A stretch of 64,000 nucleotides of DNA from Thalassotalea loyana. Its GTDB lineage: Bacteria; Pseudomonadota; Gammaproteobacteria; Enterobacterales; Alteromonadaceae. Position 1 is the first letter of the stretch; every line of letters begins with the position of its first letter. The translations under genes and the position numbers were made by a program. Shown piece by piece: positions 56,331-64,000 of this stretch. Under the pieces are notes generated by a model that was not told the DNA's origin, did not search any database, and worked only from the letters and a program-made list of their open reading frames with translations. Location: NCBI RefSeq assembly GCF_030161435.1, contig NZ_BSSV01000005.1, positions 186,001 through 250,000 of the forward strand, in the 5' to 3' direction.

Positions 56331-58442
56331 CTACTTGTTTCTTATTACTTTTTGTACATCAACCATGACTTTTACTTTACGCATAATGTCTGCCAAATGG
56401 ATGCGGTCGCGACAGGTTAATTCTAGGTCAATAACATATAAGTTAGAGTCCTTTTCACCTGAATTTAATGAGTGAACGTTAGAGCCACAGCGAGCAATTA
56501 CGTTTGTCAACGCGGCTAATGCACCTTGGTGATTGATAATTTCAATTCGAAGCTTGGCGATAAAGTCACGATCAATATCGCTATCCCATTTAACCGGGAA
56601 CAACTTACCTTGTTCTTGGCTTTTGATGTTACCACAACCCGTTTGGTGAACAATTAAACCTTTACCTGGACTAAGGTACGCCATAATTGAATCGCCAGGA
56701 ATTGGACGACAACACTTACCGTAGCTCACCAACATACCTTCGGTGCCTTTAATTGGCATCTTGGTTTTAGGGTCGGTGTTGGTATTTTCTTGCTCTTCGG
56801 TAAATTCATCGGTTAAACGACGGGCAATACCAATACTGAGCGCGTTACCTAAGCCAATGTTGATTAACAAATCATTGAAAGATTCATGACCTGTATCTGA
56901 GATAACTTGTTGGACTTTCTCGGTTGGAATTTCTTCTATTTTCGTCTCGCCTAATGCATGACTTAATAGTCGCAAGCCTAGCGCATGAGATTCATTTTTC
57001 TCTTGTGAGCGCAGGTAAGTACGAATTTGCAGTCGCGCTTTTGCCGTAACAACAAAGTTCAACCATGTTGCGTTTGGACGAGCTGCGCTTGACGTAATGA
57101 TTTCAACCGTTTGACCTGAATCTAGTGGTCGTGAAAGCGGGTAGGTTTTTCTGTCGACCTTTACGCCAACACAAGAATTACCTACGTCTGTATGTACAGC
57201 ATAAGCAAAATCTACCGCGGTTGCCCCCATAGGCAATTCCACAATGCGCCCGTCAGGGGTGAATACGTATATCTCTTCTGGAAATAGATCTGATTTTACG
57301 TTTTCGATAAATTCAAATGAGCTACCGGCGCTTTGTTGCAGTTCAAGTAAGCTCTGCATCCAACGATGGGCTTTCATTTGAGCTGTTGTACCACCACTTT
57401 CACTATTATCTTGTTTGTATAACCAGTGAGCGGCAACACCTTTATCTGCCATCTGATCCATATTTTGGGTACGAATTTGGATCTCTACAGGGATACCATG
57501 GGGCCCAATGAGCGAGGTATGAAGCGATTGATAACCATTAGTTTTTGGAATAGCAATGTAGTCTTTAAAGCGGGTTTCAATCGGTTTGAATAGGTTGTGT
57601 ACAGCACCTAGTGTACGGTAACAGTCGTCAAGTTTCTCTGGCACAATAACGCGAAACGCATAGATATCCATTACTTCATTGAACATCAATTCCTTGTTTT
57701 TCATCTTTCGATAAATGGAATACAAGTGTTTCTCACGTCCAATAACTTCGGCTTGAATACCACTTTCTTCAAGGCGAGATACGATCTCGTCATGAATATT
57801 GTTAATAATTTCTTTACGGTTACCACGCGCTTGCTTTATCGCACTTCTAAGTGCTCTTGCACGCATTGGATACATCGCTTCGAAACCCAATACTTCGAGC
57901 TCGTTTTTAATGTCGTGAATACCTAAACGATTGGCAATTGGTGCGTAAATCTCTAACGTTTCTCTAGCAATACGGCGGCGTTTATCTGGTCGCAAGGATT
58001 CGAGTGTGCGCATATTATGCGTACGGTCAGCCAGCTTGATCAAAATCACACGAATGTCTTGCGTCATCGCCATGATCATTTTACGGAAGTTTTCCGCTTG
58101 CATTTCTTCTTTGTTATCAAACTTAAGCTTGTCTAACTTTGAAACACCTTCAACAAGCTCTGCAACAGTTGAACCAAATAACTCAGCTAGCTCATCTTTT
58201 GTTGTTTCAGTGTCTTCAATCACATCATGTAATAACGCGGCCATGAGGGTTTCATGGTCTAGATGCATTTTGGCTAAATTAATGGCTACGGCTACTGGAT
58301 GCGTAATGTACGGGTCGCCACTTGAACGCATTTGACCATCGTGAGCGTCGCGCGCCACGATAAAGGCTTGTTTTAACAGGTCAACTTGTACTTTGGAAAG
58401 ATAAGTAGAAACCAATTCTTTTAATGGTTCAAACAAATACAC
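56331..58442 (-). CDS. spoT: Bifunctional (p)ppGpp synthetase/hydrolase SpoT
   Basis: A 703-aa protein (E. coli 702). An HD hydrolase domain (about residues 25-190) contains HPVAVA and LLHDVIED. A synthetase domain (about 220-360) follows with YRKMKNKE and the IPKTNGYQSLHTSLIG block. Then come a TGS domain (about 385-450, VFTPDGRIVELP), a helical/conserved-cysteine region (YGKCCRPIPGD), and a C-terminal ACT domain. It controls the stringent-response alarmone. Its upstream gap (58443-58684) contains the rpoZ terminator, so it may rely on its own promoter there. Confidence 0.96.
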   Translation of the reverse strand: MYLFEPLKELVSTYLSKVQVDLLKQAFIVARDAHDGQMRSSGDPYITHPVAVAINLAKMHLDHETLMAALLHDVIEDTETTKDELAELFGSTVAELVEGVSKLDKLKFDNKEEMQAENFRKMIMAMTQDIRVILIKLADRTHNMRTLESLRPDKRRRIARETLEIYAPIANRLGIHDIKNELEVLGFEAMYPMRARALRSAIKQARGNRKEIINNIHDEIVSRLEESGIQAEVIGREKHLYSIYRKMKNKELMFNEVMDIYAFRVIVPEKLDDCYRTLGAVHNLFKPIETRFKDYIAIPKTNGYQSLHTSLIGPHGIPVEIQIRTQNMDQMADKGVAAHWLYKQDNSESGGTTAQMKAHRWMQSLLELQQSAGSSFEFIENVKSDLFPEEIYVFTPDGRIVELPMGATAVDFAYAVHTDVGNSCVGVKVDRKTYPLSRPLDSGQTVEIITSSAARPNATWLNFVVTAKARLQIRTYLRSQEKNESHALGLRLLSHALGETKIEEIPTEKVQQVISDTGHESFNDLLINIGLGNALSIGIARRLTDEFTEEQENTNTDPKTKMPIKGTEGMLVSYGKCCRPIPGDSIMAYLSPGKGLIVHQTGCGNIKSQEQGKLFPVKWDSDIDRDFIAKLRIEIINHQGALAALTNVIARCGSNVHSLNSGEKDSNLYVIDLELTCRDRIHLADIMRKVKVMVDVQKVIRNK

Positions 58443-58631
58443 TAAAAGCTCTCCCGAGAATAATTTGTAGATTTTTTTAAGTCGAAATCGTCAGCAATCC
58501 CTTATTCCTTATGGATAAGCATACGTTGTATTGATACTAATGCCAATGTTAAATAAGTAATTGTTATTATTATTTGATTGATAAGAGCAAGTCGCTCTTT
58601 GTTGCTTAGATTTGCGTTAGTTTTTAGGTAT

Positions 58632-58662
58632 AAAAAAACGCGTAAATGTTTACGCGTTTTTC
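58632..58662 (-). terminator. Strong terminator between rpoZ and spoT
   Basis: A near-perfect stem AAAAACGCGTAAA / TTTACGCGTTTTT with a two-base centre. The minus strand reads GCGTTTTTTT after it. It stands 22 bases after the rpoZ stop and about 190 bases before spoT. Confidence 0.9.
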
Positions 58663-58684
58663 TCTGCTGATTGTAATGCTAGGC

Positions 58685-58960
58685 TTAGCTATTACCACCA
58701 ACGATTGCTGCAACAGCAGCTAATTCAGCTGATTCTTCTTCAACTTGTTGATGGCGTTCTTGTTCATCCATCAATTCGTTGTTGATCAAACCTTCTTCAA
58801 TTTCACGTAATGCGAGTACTGTCGGCTTGTCATTTTCTAACTCAACAAGAGGTTCTTTACCGCCGGTTGCAATCTGACGTGCACGACGAGAAGCCATTAA
58901 AATTAAGTCAAAACGATTACCTACTTGATCTACGGCATCTTCAACTGTAACGCGAGCCAT
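58685..58960 (-). CDS. rpoZ: RNA polymerase omega subunit
   Basis: A 91-aa protein, identical in size to E. coli omega. It has the start [30 protein letters not shown], the conserved helix that latches the beta' subunit and takes part in ppGpp binding. Gene order gmk-rpoZ-spoT is conserved with E. coli. The ~296-base gap towards gmk (58961-59256) holds no other gene that I can see. Confidence 0.97.
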   Translation of the reverse strand: MARVTVEDAVDQVGNRFDLILMASRRARQIATGGKEPLVELENDKPTVLALREIEEGLINNELMDEQERHQQVEEESAELAAVAAIVGGNS

Positions 58961-59256
58961 TTAGCTACTCCAACATTTAAAACTTTAAAAAACAGCCCAT
59001 TATTTTACAAGAGGGGCTAGATAACTGCAATCAATAAGTTGCTGATTTAGGATCTTTTTTAACCTAAGGTTTGGATAAGGAATAGCGAAATCCAAATAAT
59101 TCATAGATATAACTAATGATTCACTTCTAGTTGGGAATTTTTACGGAATTCAAGGCAAATTCATGCGTCAATAGCTTGCCTATTGCAAATGAATTTAACG
59201 TAGTAGTCAGTTAAAATAACCGCTAGAAGCGCATTAGTTGTCCATATCTTAGGTTA

Positions 59257-59883
59257 TTAATCAGCAATAAGTTCGTCGAACATTGCTTGGTATTTAGTAA
59301 CCTGCTGATCACGCTTTAAGCGCTGGTTATTTACGATCGTTTTTAAGTCTTCTACTGCTTGATCAAAGTCGTCATTTACAATGATGTAGTCGAATTCTTG
59401 ATAGTGAGAACACTCAGATTGTGCTTGTGCCATGCGACCTGCAATCACTTCGTCGCTATCTTGGCCACGGCCTTTTAGGCGTTTTTCAAGTTCAGCTTTT
59501 GAAGGTGGAGCAATGAAAATCGTGGTAACTTCTGGTTTTTTTAAACGCACTTGTTGTGCGCCTTGCCAATCGATATCAAGGAAGACATCAATACCTTTCG
59601 CTAACTGCTCATCAATCGCTTTTTCAGATGTTCCGTAATAGTTACCAAACACTTCTGCGTATTCGTAAAAGTGGTTCTGGCTGATTTGTTGTTCAAATTC
59701 TTTTTTCGCGACAAAGTGATAGTGCTGACCATCGACTTCACCTGGACGAGGATCGCGTGTTGTGGTTGATACCGAAACTTCTAATGGTCGAGGTGACTCA
59801 GACTTTAATAAAGCGCTGATTAAACTTGATTTTCCAGCACCACTTGGTGCCGATAAGATGAATAGGTTACCTGGAACAGTCAC
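59257..59883 (-). CDS. gmk: Guanylate kinase
   Basis: A 208-aa enzyme (E. coli 207). It phosphorylates GMP to GDP. I chose the GTG at 59883, which has AAAGGG six bases before it and gives [20 protein letters not shown], in line with the family. A longer frame to 59946 would run into the terminator of the upstream gene. The P-loop is [10 protein letters not shown], with the GMP-binding [17 protein letters not shown] and the lid region [16 protein letters not shown]. It is the first gene of the gmk-rpoZ pair. Confidence 0.96.
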   Translation of the reverse strand: MTVPGNLFILSAPSGAGKSSLISALLKSESPRPLEVSVSTTTRDPRPGEVDGQHYHFVAKKEFEQQISQNHFYEYAEVFGNYYGTSEKAIDEQLAKGIDVFLDIDWQGAQQVRLKKPEVTTIFIAPPSKAELEKRLKGRGQDSDEVIAGRMAQAQSECSHYQEFDYIIVNDDFDQAVEDLKTIVNNQRLKRDQQVTKYQAMFDELIAD

Positions 59884-59949
59884 GATATACCCTTTGCTTT
59901 GAACGATTAAAGCGCCGTATTTTCGCACTTTTTCAAACAATAGCAAAAT

Positions 59950-59984
59950 AAAAAAGGCGACTCGATAAAAACGAGTCGCCTTTT
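59950..59984 (-). terminator. Terminator of the aminotransferase gene
   Basis: A stem AAAAGGCGACTCG / CGAGTCGCCTTTTT (minus-strand reading) with a seven-base loop and a T-rich tail, 28 bases after the aminotransferase stop. It separates that gene from gmk. Confidence 0.92.
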
Positions 59985-60011
59985 ATGCCTCTATTTGACT
60001 GCTTACAAGTG

Positions 60012-61202
60012 CTATTTAATTACTGCTGCAATTGACTTAGCTAAGTAATCAACATTGCTATTGGCAATACCTGCAATACTCATACGGCTAGAGCCAACCA
60101 TGTAAATTGAGTAATCGTCTTGTAATTGCTGTACTTGTTCAGGCGTAATACCTAAGAACGAGAACATGCCTTTTTGACGCGTAATGTGACTAAAATCACG
60201 TGTTACACCATTCTCAATAAGTTTTTCAACGATTAAACGACGGTTGCCGTTAATGCGGTCACGCATGCCAGCAAGTTCGTTAAACCATTGATGACGTAAT
60301 TCGTCTGAGCTTAAGATGGTTTCAACAAGTGCAGCACCATGGGCTGGTGGCATCGAGTAAATTACACGAACAACCGCAAGTAATACTGAGTAAGCAACAT
60401 CTACTGCAGATGATGATTTGCCAATAATCGTCGTCGCACCAATACGCTCACGATATAAACCAAAGTTCTTCGAACATGAGCTACATACAATCATTTCTTC
60501 AACGGTATCAGCCATTAAGCGAAGACCGTAAGCATCTTCGTCTAAACCGTCGCCAAAGCCTTGGTAAGCCATATCGATAACAGGTAAGAAGCTTTTGTCT
60601 TTTGCAACTTCAGCAACTTGTTGCCATTGCTCTTGGCTTAAATCCATACCGCTTGGATTGTGACAACATGCATGAAGTAATACTGCATCATCTGCGCTTA
60701 CTTCTTTAAGTGCATTTAACATGCCGTCGAAATCTAAGGCTTTAGTTTCGTAGTCGTAGTATGGGTATGTTTTTACTGTTAAACCAGCGGCTTCAAATAA
60801 ACCTGTGTGGTTTGCCCACGTTGGATTACTCACCCAAATTGTCGCACCTGCTTTGCATGATTTGATGAACTCAGCAGCAACACGTAATGCACCTGTACCG
60901 CCTGGAGTAGACACAGTGCGAGCACGATAGGTTGATAATACTTGGTGATCACCGAAGATTAACTTAGACATTTCCTCGTTAAACAGTGGAGAACCTGTTG
61001 GGCCAATGTATACCTTGGTATCTTCGTTATCGTGACGAAACTTTTCCGCAGCTTTAACACAATCTAGAATAGCGGTATGGCCCGCTTCATCTTTATATAC
61101 ACCTACACCTAAATCGATTTTCTGAGGATTTGCATCTTCACGATATTTTGCCAAAAGACCCAAAATAGGATCGGCAGGCAACGCCTTTAAGTTACCAAAC
61201 AT
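60012..61202 (-). CDS. Aspartate/aromatic amino acid aminotransferase (class I)
   Basis: A 396-aa PLP enzyme of the AspC/TyrB group (E. coli AspC 396, TyrB 397). I chose the ATG at 61202, MFGNLKALPADPILGL, which matches the family start. A longer frame to 61286 does not. The PLP lysine is in CSSCSKNFGLYRERIG, and the substrate arginine lies near the end (VGSSRMSIAG). From the sequence alone I cannot separate aspartate from aromatic specificity. It is a single gene with a strong terminator. Confidence 0.92.
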   Translation of the reverse strand: MFGNLKALPADPILGLLAKYREDANPQKIDLGVGVYKDEAGHTAILDCVKAAEKFRHDNEDTKVYIGPTGSPLFNEEMSKLIFGDHQVLSTYRARTVSTPGGTGALRVAAEFIKSCKAGATIWVSNPTWANHTGLFEAAGLTVKTYPYYDYETKALDFDGMLNALKEVSADDAVLLHACCHNPSGMDLSQEQWQQVAEVAKDKSFLPVIDMAYQGFGDGLDEDAYGLRLMADTVEEMIVCSSCSKNFGLYRERIGATTIIGKSSSAVDVAYSVLLAVVRVIYSMPPAHGAALVETILSSDELRHQWFNELAGMRDRINGNRRLIVEKLIENGVTRDFSHITRQKGMFSFLGITPEQVQQLQDDYSIYMVGSSRMSIAGIANSNVDYLAKSIAAVIK

Positions 61203-61367
61203 GACTCCATTTACCTTATTGTTAACGGGAGGAAAAAAATTGAAGGGCACAGCGCAGAGCCCATCAGCTAATAACACGCTTAGCATAGCTATTTAGATGG
61301 CTAAGTTAAAGGGAAATAGATCAAAAAATTTAGCTATTTTTGCGATAACTTATGAGCTGAAAGTTTC

Positions 61368-61404
61368 CACTACTGGCAACAGATTGTGACAGTAGTGTTT
61401 TTTT
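61368..61404 (+). terminator. Plus-strand intrinsic terminator with no plus-strand gene before it
   Basis: CACTACTG - 14 bases - CAGTAGTG followed directly by TTTTTTT. In the minus direction the stem is followed by GAAACTTTC, with no T-run. It is 3 bases from the stop of the minus-strand DUF445 gene. The nearest plus-strand gene upstream ends far away, so it would end an unknown plus-strand transcript or serve DUF445 weakly. Confidence 0.7.
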
Positions 61405-61406
61405 AA

Positions 61407-62126
61407 TTAAAAGTTACCAGTAATGGCGGCAATAAAACCGATAATACCACCAAAAACACCGCCCCAAACGACCAGCCAGCCCAAGTGTTTTTTGATCATA
61501 TCTTGAATAATTTCTTTCACTAATTGAGGCGTTAACTCATTCAAGCGTTGTTCAATAATGTCACTGACTTTGTCTTGAATGTTTGCGATGTTGGAATCGC
61601 CTTCTAATACGTCCTTCAAGTTTTCGTGAAAACTCTCGCTTTGTGTAATATCGACAACACTTGTGCGCATTTTTTCAATAAATGGTTCACGCATTGGTTC
61701 AACGGCTTCTCGACCACCAACCATCGCCAACATTGAACCAAATGAAGAAGCTTCTATGACATCGACTAAATTATCAAAAGCCGGGGTTAAGTCGACTTTA
61801 TCGATCACGGGTGTTAAGTCAATTTGTGTAGTACTTGAGCTACTTGATAAAAAACGGTCGATATTTTCTTTGGTAAAAAATTGGCTCATCATCAACTGGC
61901 GAATACCAACTTTAAAGTCTTCAAAACGAGCTGGAATAACGCCAGAGCCATAAAGCCCGGGTATTTTTTCAAATAACATGTGAATAGCAAGCCAATTGGT
62001 CACGCTACCAGATAATGCAAATAGGCCAATCGCGTACAGTATGGGTAATTGCAAAAAGTAGCCAGCTAAGGTTGTAATCAAGGCAATAACATTGGTGATA
62101 ATGCTTTTATTCACGGCTGTTCTCAA
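61407..62126 (-). CDS. DUF445 family membrane protein
   Basis: A 239-aa protein. It has two N-terminal hydrophobic helices (about residues 10-45, including GSVTNWLAIHMLFEKIPG, the family signature), a long helical soluble stretch (about 60-210), and a C-terminal membrane helix ending in GGVFGGIIGFIAAI. DUF445 proteins (YheB/YjiN-like) are of unknown function. It is single on the minus strand and divergent from the cyclophilin gene. Confidence 0.86.
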   Translation of the reverse strand: MRTAVNKSIITNVIALITTLAGYFLQLPILYAIGLFALSGSVTNWLAIHMLFEKIPGLYGSGVIPARFEDFKVGIRQLMMSQFFTKENIDRFLSSSSSTTQIDLTPVIDKVDLTPAFDNLVDVIEASSFGSMLAMVGGREAVEPMREPFIEKMRTSVVDITQSESFHENLKDVLEGDSNIANIQDKVSDIIEQRLNELTPQLVKEIIQDMIKKHLGWLVVWGGVFGGIIGFIAAITGNF

Positions 62127-62243
62127 AAGTTTATGTTAAATATGAAGCTATTATCTAATACTGTCGCGCTAATATACAAGTCGATTAAAACTCGTTAAAT
62201 TAAGTGCTATAAACACCCAAATTAAAAGAAAAAGGATAATTAG

Positions 62244-63122
62244 GTGAAAAAGTTTCTAACAAGCAAAAAAGCGCTTTTAGCGGCATTAGCATTAACGTCG
62301 ACTGTCACGGCACATTCAATAAACGCAACAGAAACACAGTGGCGAAATGTAGCACCAGAAAATATGGTGATTATGACGCTACCCCATGGTGATGTAGTGT
62401 TTGAGCTATCGACTGATTTTTCGCCTGAGCATGTCAAACAGTTCAAAAAGCTGGCAAAAGACGGTGTTTACAAAGACAACAAGTTTTATCGCGTGATCGA
62501 CGGTTTCGTTGCTCAAGGTGGTCCTGATGAAGCAACGGAAAAGAAATTTGATATCAAGACGTTGAAAATTGAAGAAGATTTAGCGATTGATAAGAATTGG
62601 CAATATACCAAGGTTCAGGATAATGATTTGTTTGCACCGATCACCGGATTTAAAAATGGCTTTGGTATTGGCGTTGATGAAGCGGCTGGCAAAGCTTGGT
62701 TAACACATTGCCCGGGGATATTGGCTTTAGGTCGCGGAAATGAGCCGGATACCGCAACAAGTCATTTCTATATTACCAATGGTCAGGCACCAAGATATTT
62801 AGATCGCATAATGTCGGTGTTTGGTCGTGTAATCTACGGTATGAATCATGTTCAAGCAATTCAACGCACTTCGGTAATTGAAGGCGATGATGACGTACCT
62901 AGTGAGTTATATACCCCTATTTTGGACATGCAATTAATGAGCGACTTGCCTGAAGATAAACAATGGCAAATTGCGGTGGAAGACACGAGTAGTGAAGCAT
63001 TTGTGAAGAAAATAGATGATCGTCGAAAACGTGAAAATGCCTTTTTCTACAAAAAGCCACCACCAGTGTTAGACGTGTGCCAAGTGCCGGTGTCAACGAA
63101 GCTTATTTATCGTCCAAAATAG
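62244..63122 (+). CDS. Exported cyclophilin-type peptidyl-prolyl isomerase
   Basis: A 292-aa precursor with a signal peptide (MKKFLTSKKALLAALALTS..., cleavage near residue 29), so it acts in the periplasm or as a secreted protein. The cyclophilin core shows VIMTLPHGDVVFELSTDFSPEHVKQFKKLA, KFYRVIDGFVAQGG and the ATSHFYITNGQ strand. It is about 100 residues longer than PpiA, from an insertion of charged sequence in the middle (about 105-150) and a C-terminal tail. It catalyses proline cis-trans isomerisation in folding. Confidence 0.88.
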   Translation: MKKFLTSKKALLAALALTSTVTAHSINATETQWRNVAPENMVIMTLPHGDVVFELSTDFSPEHVKQFKKLAKDGVYKDNKFYRVIDGFVAQGGPDEATEKKFDIKTLKIEEDLAIDKNWQYTKVQDNDLFAPITGFKNGFGIGVDEAAGKAWLTHCPGILALGRGNEPDTATSHFYITNGQAPRYLDRIMSVFGRVIYGMNHVQAIQRTSVIEGDDDVPSELYTPILDMQLMSDLPEDKQWQIAVEDTSSEAFVKKIDDRRKRENAFFYKKPPPVLDVCQVPVSTKLIYRPK

Positions 63123-63133
63123 AAAAGCGCGTC

Positions 63134-63610
63134 TTACATAAGGAGACTTTCTTCAATCGCCACGTAGTTATCTGCGACGTTAATTAACGATGTCGCAGTT
63201 AACGACGGGACACCGTAAACGCTTGCTTTTACACCGAATCGTTGTTTTATACGCGCTAACAACAAGTCAAAATCACCATCACCAGAGAGTAAAATAACTT
63301 CTTCAACATTTGCTGCTTCTTCAAACACGTCGAGCGTTATACCTACATCCCAGTCACCTTTTGCTGAACCATCACTGCGTTGAATGAATGGCTTGGTTTT
63401 AACCTCAAAACCAATGTGAGATAAGGCCTTTTGGAATTTGTGCTGCTGATCGTCTTGATGCGCAATTGCATAGGCGTTTGCTAAAACAATCTCATGAGAT
63501 TGTGAAATAGTTTGCCAAAATTGACGATAATTAAATGGCCTGCCATAGGCTTGTCGCGTGGTGTAGTAAATGTTCTGGACGTCTACAAAAATTGCCGTTT
63601 CGGGTTTCAT
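63134..63610 (-). CDS. NYN domain protein (LabA/DUF88-like)
   Basis: A 158-aa soluble protein from the ATG at 63610 (MKPETAIFVDVQNIYY). A longer start 13 codons upstream is possible, and neither has a clear ribosome site. The PIN-like NYN fold shows the acidic residues expected of a nuclease: FVDVQN at the start, KGDWDVGITLDVFEEA, and LLSGDGDFDLLLARIK. LabA/DUF88 proteins are proposed RNA-cleaving enzymes. It is convergent with the cyclophilin gene, 11 bases apart. Confidence 0.85.
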   Translation of the reverse strand: MKPETAIFVDVQNIYYTTRQAYGRPFNYRQFWQTISQSHEIVLANAYAIAHQDDQQHKFQKALSHIGFEVKTKPFIQRSDGSAKGDWDVGITLDVFEEAANVEEVILLSGDGDFDLLLARIKQRFGVKASVYGVPSLTATSLINVADNYVAIEESLLM

Positions 63611-63705
63611 GCCAATGCTCTTTGAAATCATTGCTGAGCAATTTAGCATTATTTCACTAAGGAATGATACAATAGTGGTTTAACATGCTAATTTGTGAGC
63701 CTTTC

Positions 63706-64000
63706 GTGCATTCAACTGACTTTTCCACTTTAAACTTAAAACCTGCGTTATTCGATAATCTTTCGAGTTTGGGCTATCACCAAATGACGCCAATTCAGGC
63801 GCAAACACTGCCGTTGATTGTTCAGGGGAAAGATGTCATTGGCCAAGGAAAAACTGGCTCAGGTAAAACGGCAGCTTTTGCGCTAGGACTTTTACAGTCG
63901 CTAAATGTTAAGAAGTTTCGTGTGCAGTCATTAGTGCTTTGTCCAACACGTGAATTAGCTGACCAAGTTGCAAAAGAGATCCGAACATTAGCGCGTGGTA
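63706..64000 (+). CDS. dbpA: DEAD-box RNA helicase DbpA, N-terminal part (runs off window)
   Basis: The first 98 residues from a GTG at 63706, MHSTDFSTLNLKP. An in-frame ATG at 63685 is possible. The Q motif (YHQMTPIQAQTLP), motif I (GQGKTGSGKT) and motif Ia (CPTRELADQV) are intact, and the wording follows E. coli DbpA closely (FSTLN start, LVLCPTRELADQV). DbpA is an ATP-dependent helicase stimulated by 23S rRNA hairpin 92 in 50S assembly. The C-terminal rRNA-binding domain lies beyond the window. Confidence 0.88.
   Translation, partial: MHSTDFSTLNLKPALFDNLSSLGYHQMTPIQAQTLPLIVQGKDVIGQGKTGSGKTAAFALGLLQSLNVKKFRVQSLVLCPTRELADQVAKEIRTLARG

Noticed and set aside
59884-59946. N-terminal extension of guanylate kinase to 59946
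   Set aside because: The GTG at 59883 has a well placed AAAGGG and gives the family length. The extension abuts the aminotransferase terminator.
61203-61286. N-terminal extension of the aminotransferase to 61286
   Set aside because: The extra 28 residues do not resemble AspC/TyrB, whose N terminus matches MFGNLKALPADPIL exactly at 61202.
1-64000. tRNA or rRNA genes, CRISPR arrays, insertion sequences, integrases, phage genes or att sites
   Set aside because: I looked for CCA-ended cloverleaf patterns, repeated spacer units, transposase motifs and long terminal repeats and saw none.

Overview
The window reads as a chromosomal segment of an AT-rich marine gammaproteobacterium of the order Alteromonadales, most like the Colwelliaceae (Thalassotalea/Colwellia type). 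The evidence is the close resemblance of the housekeeping proteins to E. coli orthologues (UvrD, Rep, RecG, SpoT, IlvGMEDA, UbiEJB, DbpA) together with many GGDEF and two-component proteins. Genus placement is inference. I see no rRNA, tRNA, CRISPR array, insertion sequence, integrase or phage gene. The segment looks like stable core chromosome with a few accessory islands.

Layout. 1-800: the 3' end of uvrD. 807-2066: a two-receiver diguanylate cyclase. 2127-9628: a MacB-type ABC efflux operon (permease, ATPase, adaptor) on the minus strand, divergent from its probable sigma-54 activator and sensor kinase, with a recognisable enhancer pair and a -24/-12 promoter between them. 9617-12839: rarD, recQ and a small cytochrome c. 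13292-21821: a signalling-rich stretch with one canonical diguanylate cyclase, two proteins with degenerate GGDEF domains, a DUF523 protein, a DUF885 lipoprotein, a TPR membrane protein, and a cyclic-di-GMP (GEMM-I) riboswitch aptamer with no visible gene behind it. 22044-30606: tesB, ybdG, yihG, speA/speE (divergent) and proBA.

30664-41628 is a branched-chain amino acid super-locus: ilvC and its divergent regulator ilvY, then comM, then ilvL-ilvGMEDA with a classical leader-peptide attenuator. 41643-44361: ubiK, rep and an unrecognised 55-aa gene. 44356-47233: accessory genes (short-chain dehydrogenase, AraC/GyrI regulator, SRPBCC protein, PH-domain protein). 47338-49654: an operon of two DUF1538 membrane proteins, a P-II-like protein and a CBS-domain protein, which is the best candidate for an undescribed system. 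49800-59883: ubiEJB, recG, trmH, ridA, spoT, rpoZ and gmk, all on the minus strand. 60012-64000: an aminotransferase, a DUF445 membrane protein, an exported cyclophilin, a NYN-domain protein and the start of dbpA.

The main coherent units are branched-chain amino acid synthesis, controlled by attenuation and IlvY; ubiquinone synthesis (ubiE, ubiJ, ubiB, with ubiK elsewhere in the window); the stringent-response and nucleotide cluster (gmk, rpoZ, spoT); cyclic-di-GMP signalling; and the sigma-54-controlled efflux pump. All calls were made by reading the sequence. No database search, folding program or promoter scan was run.
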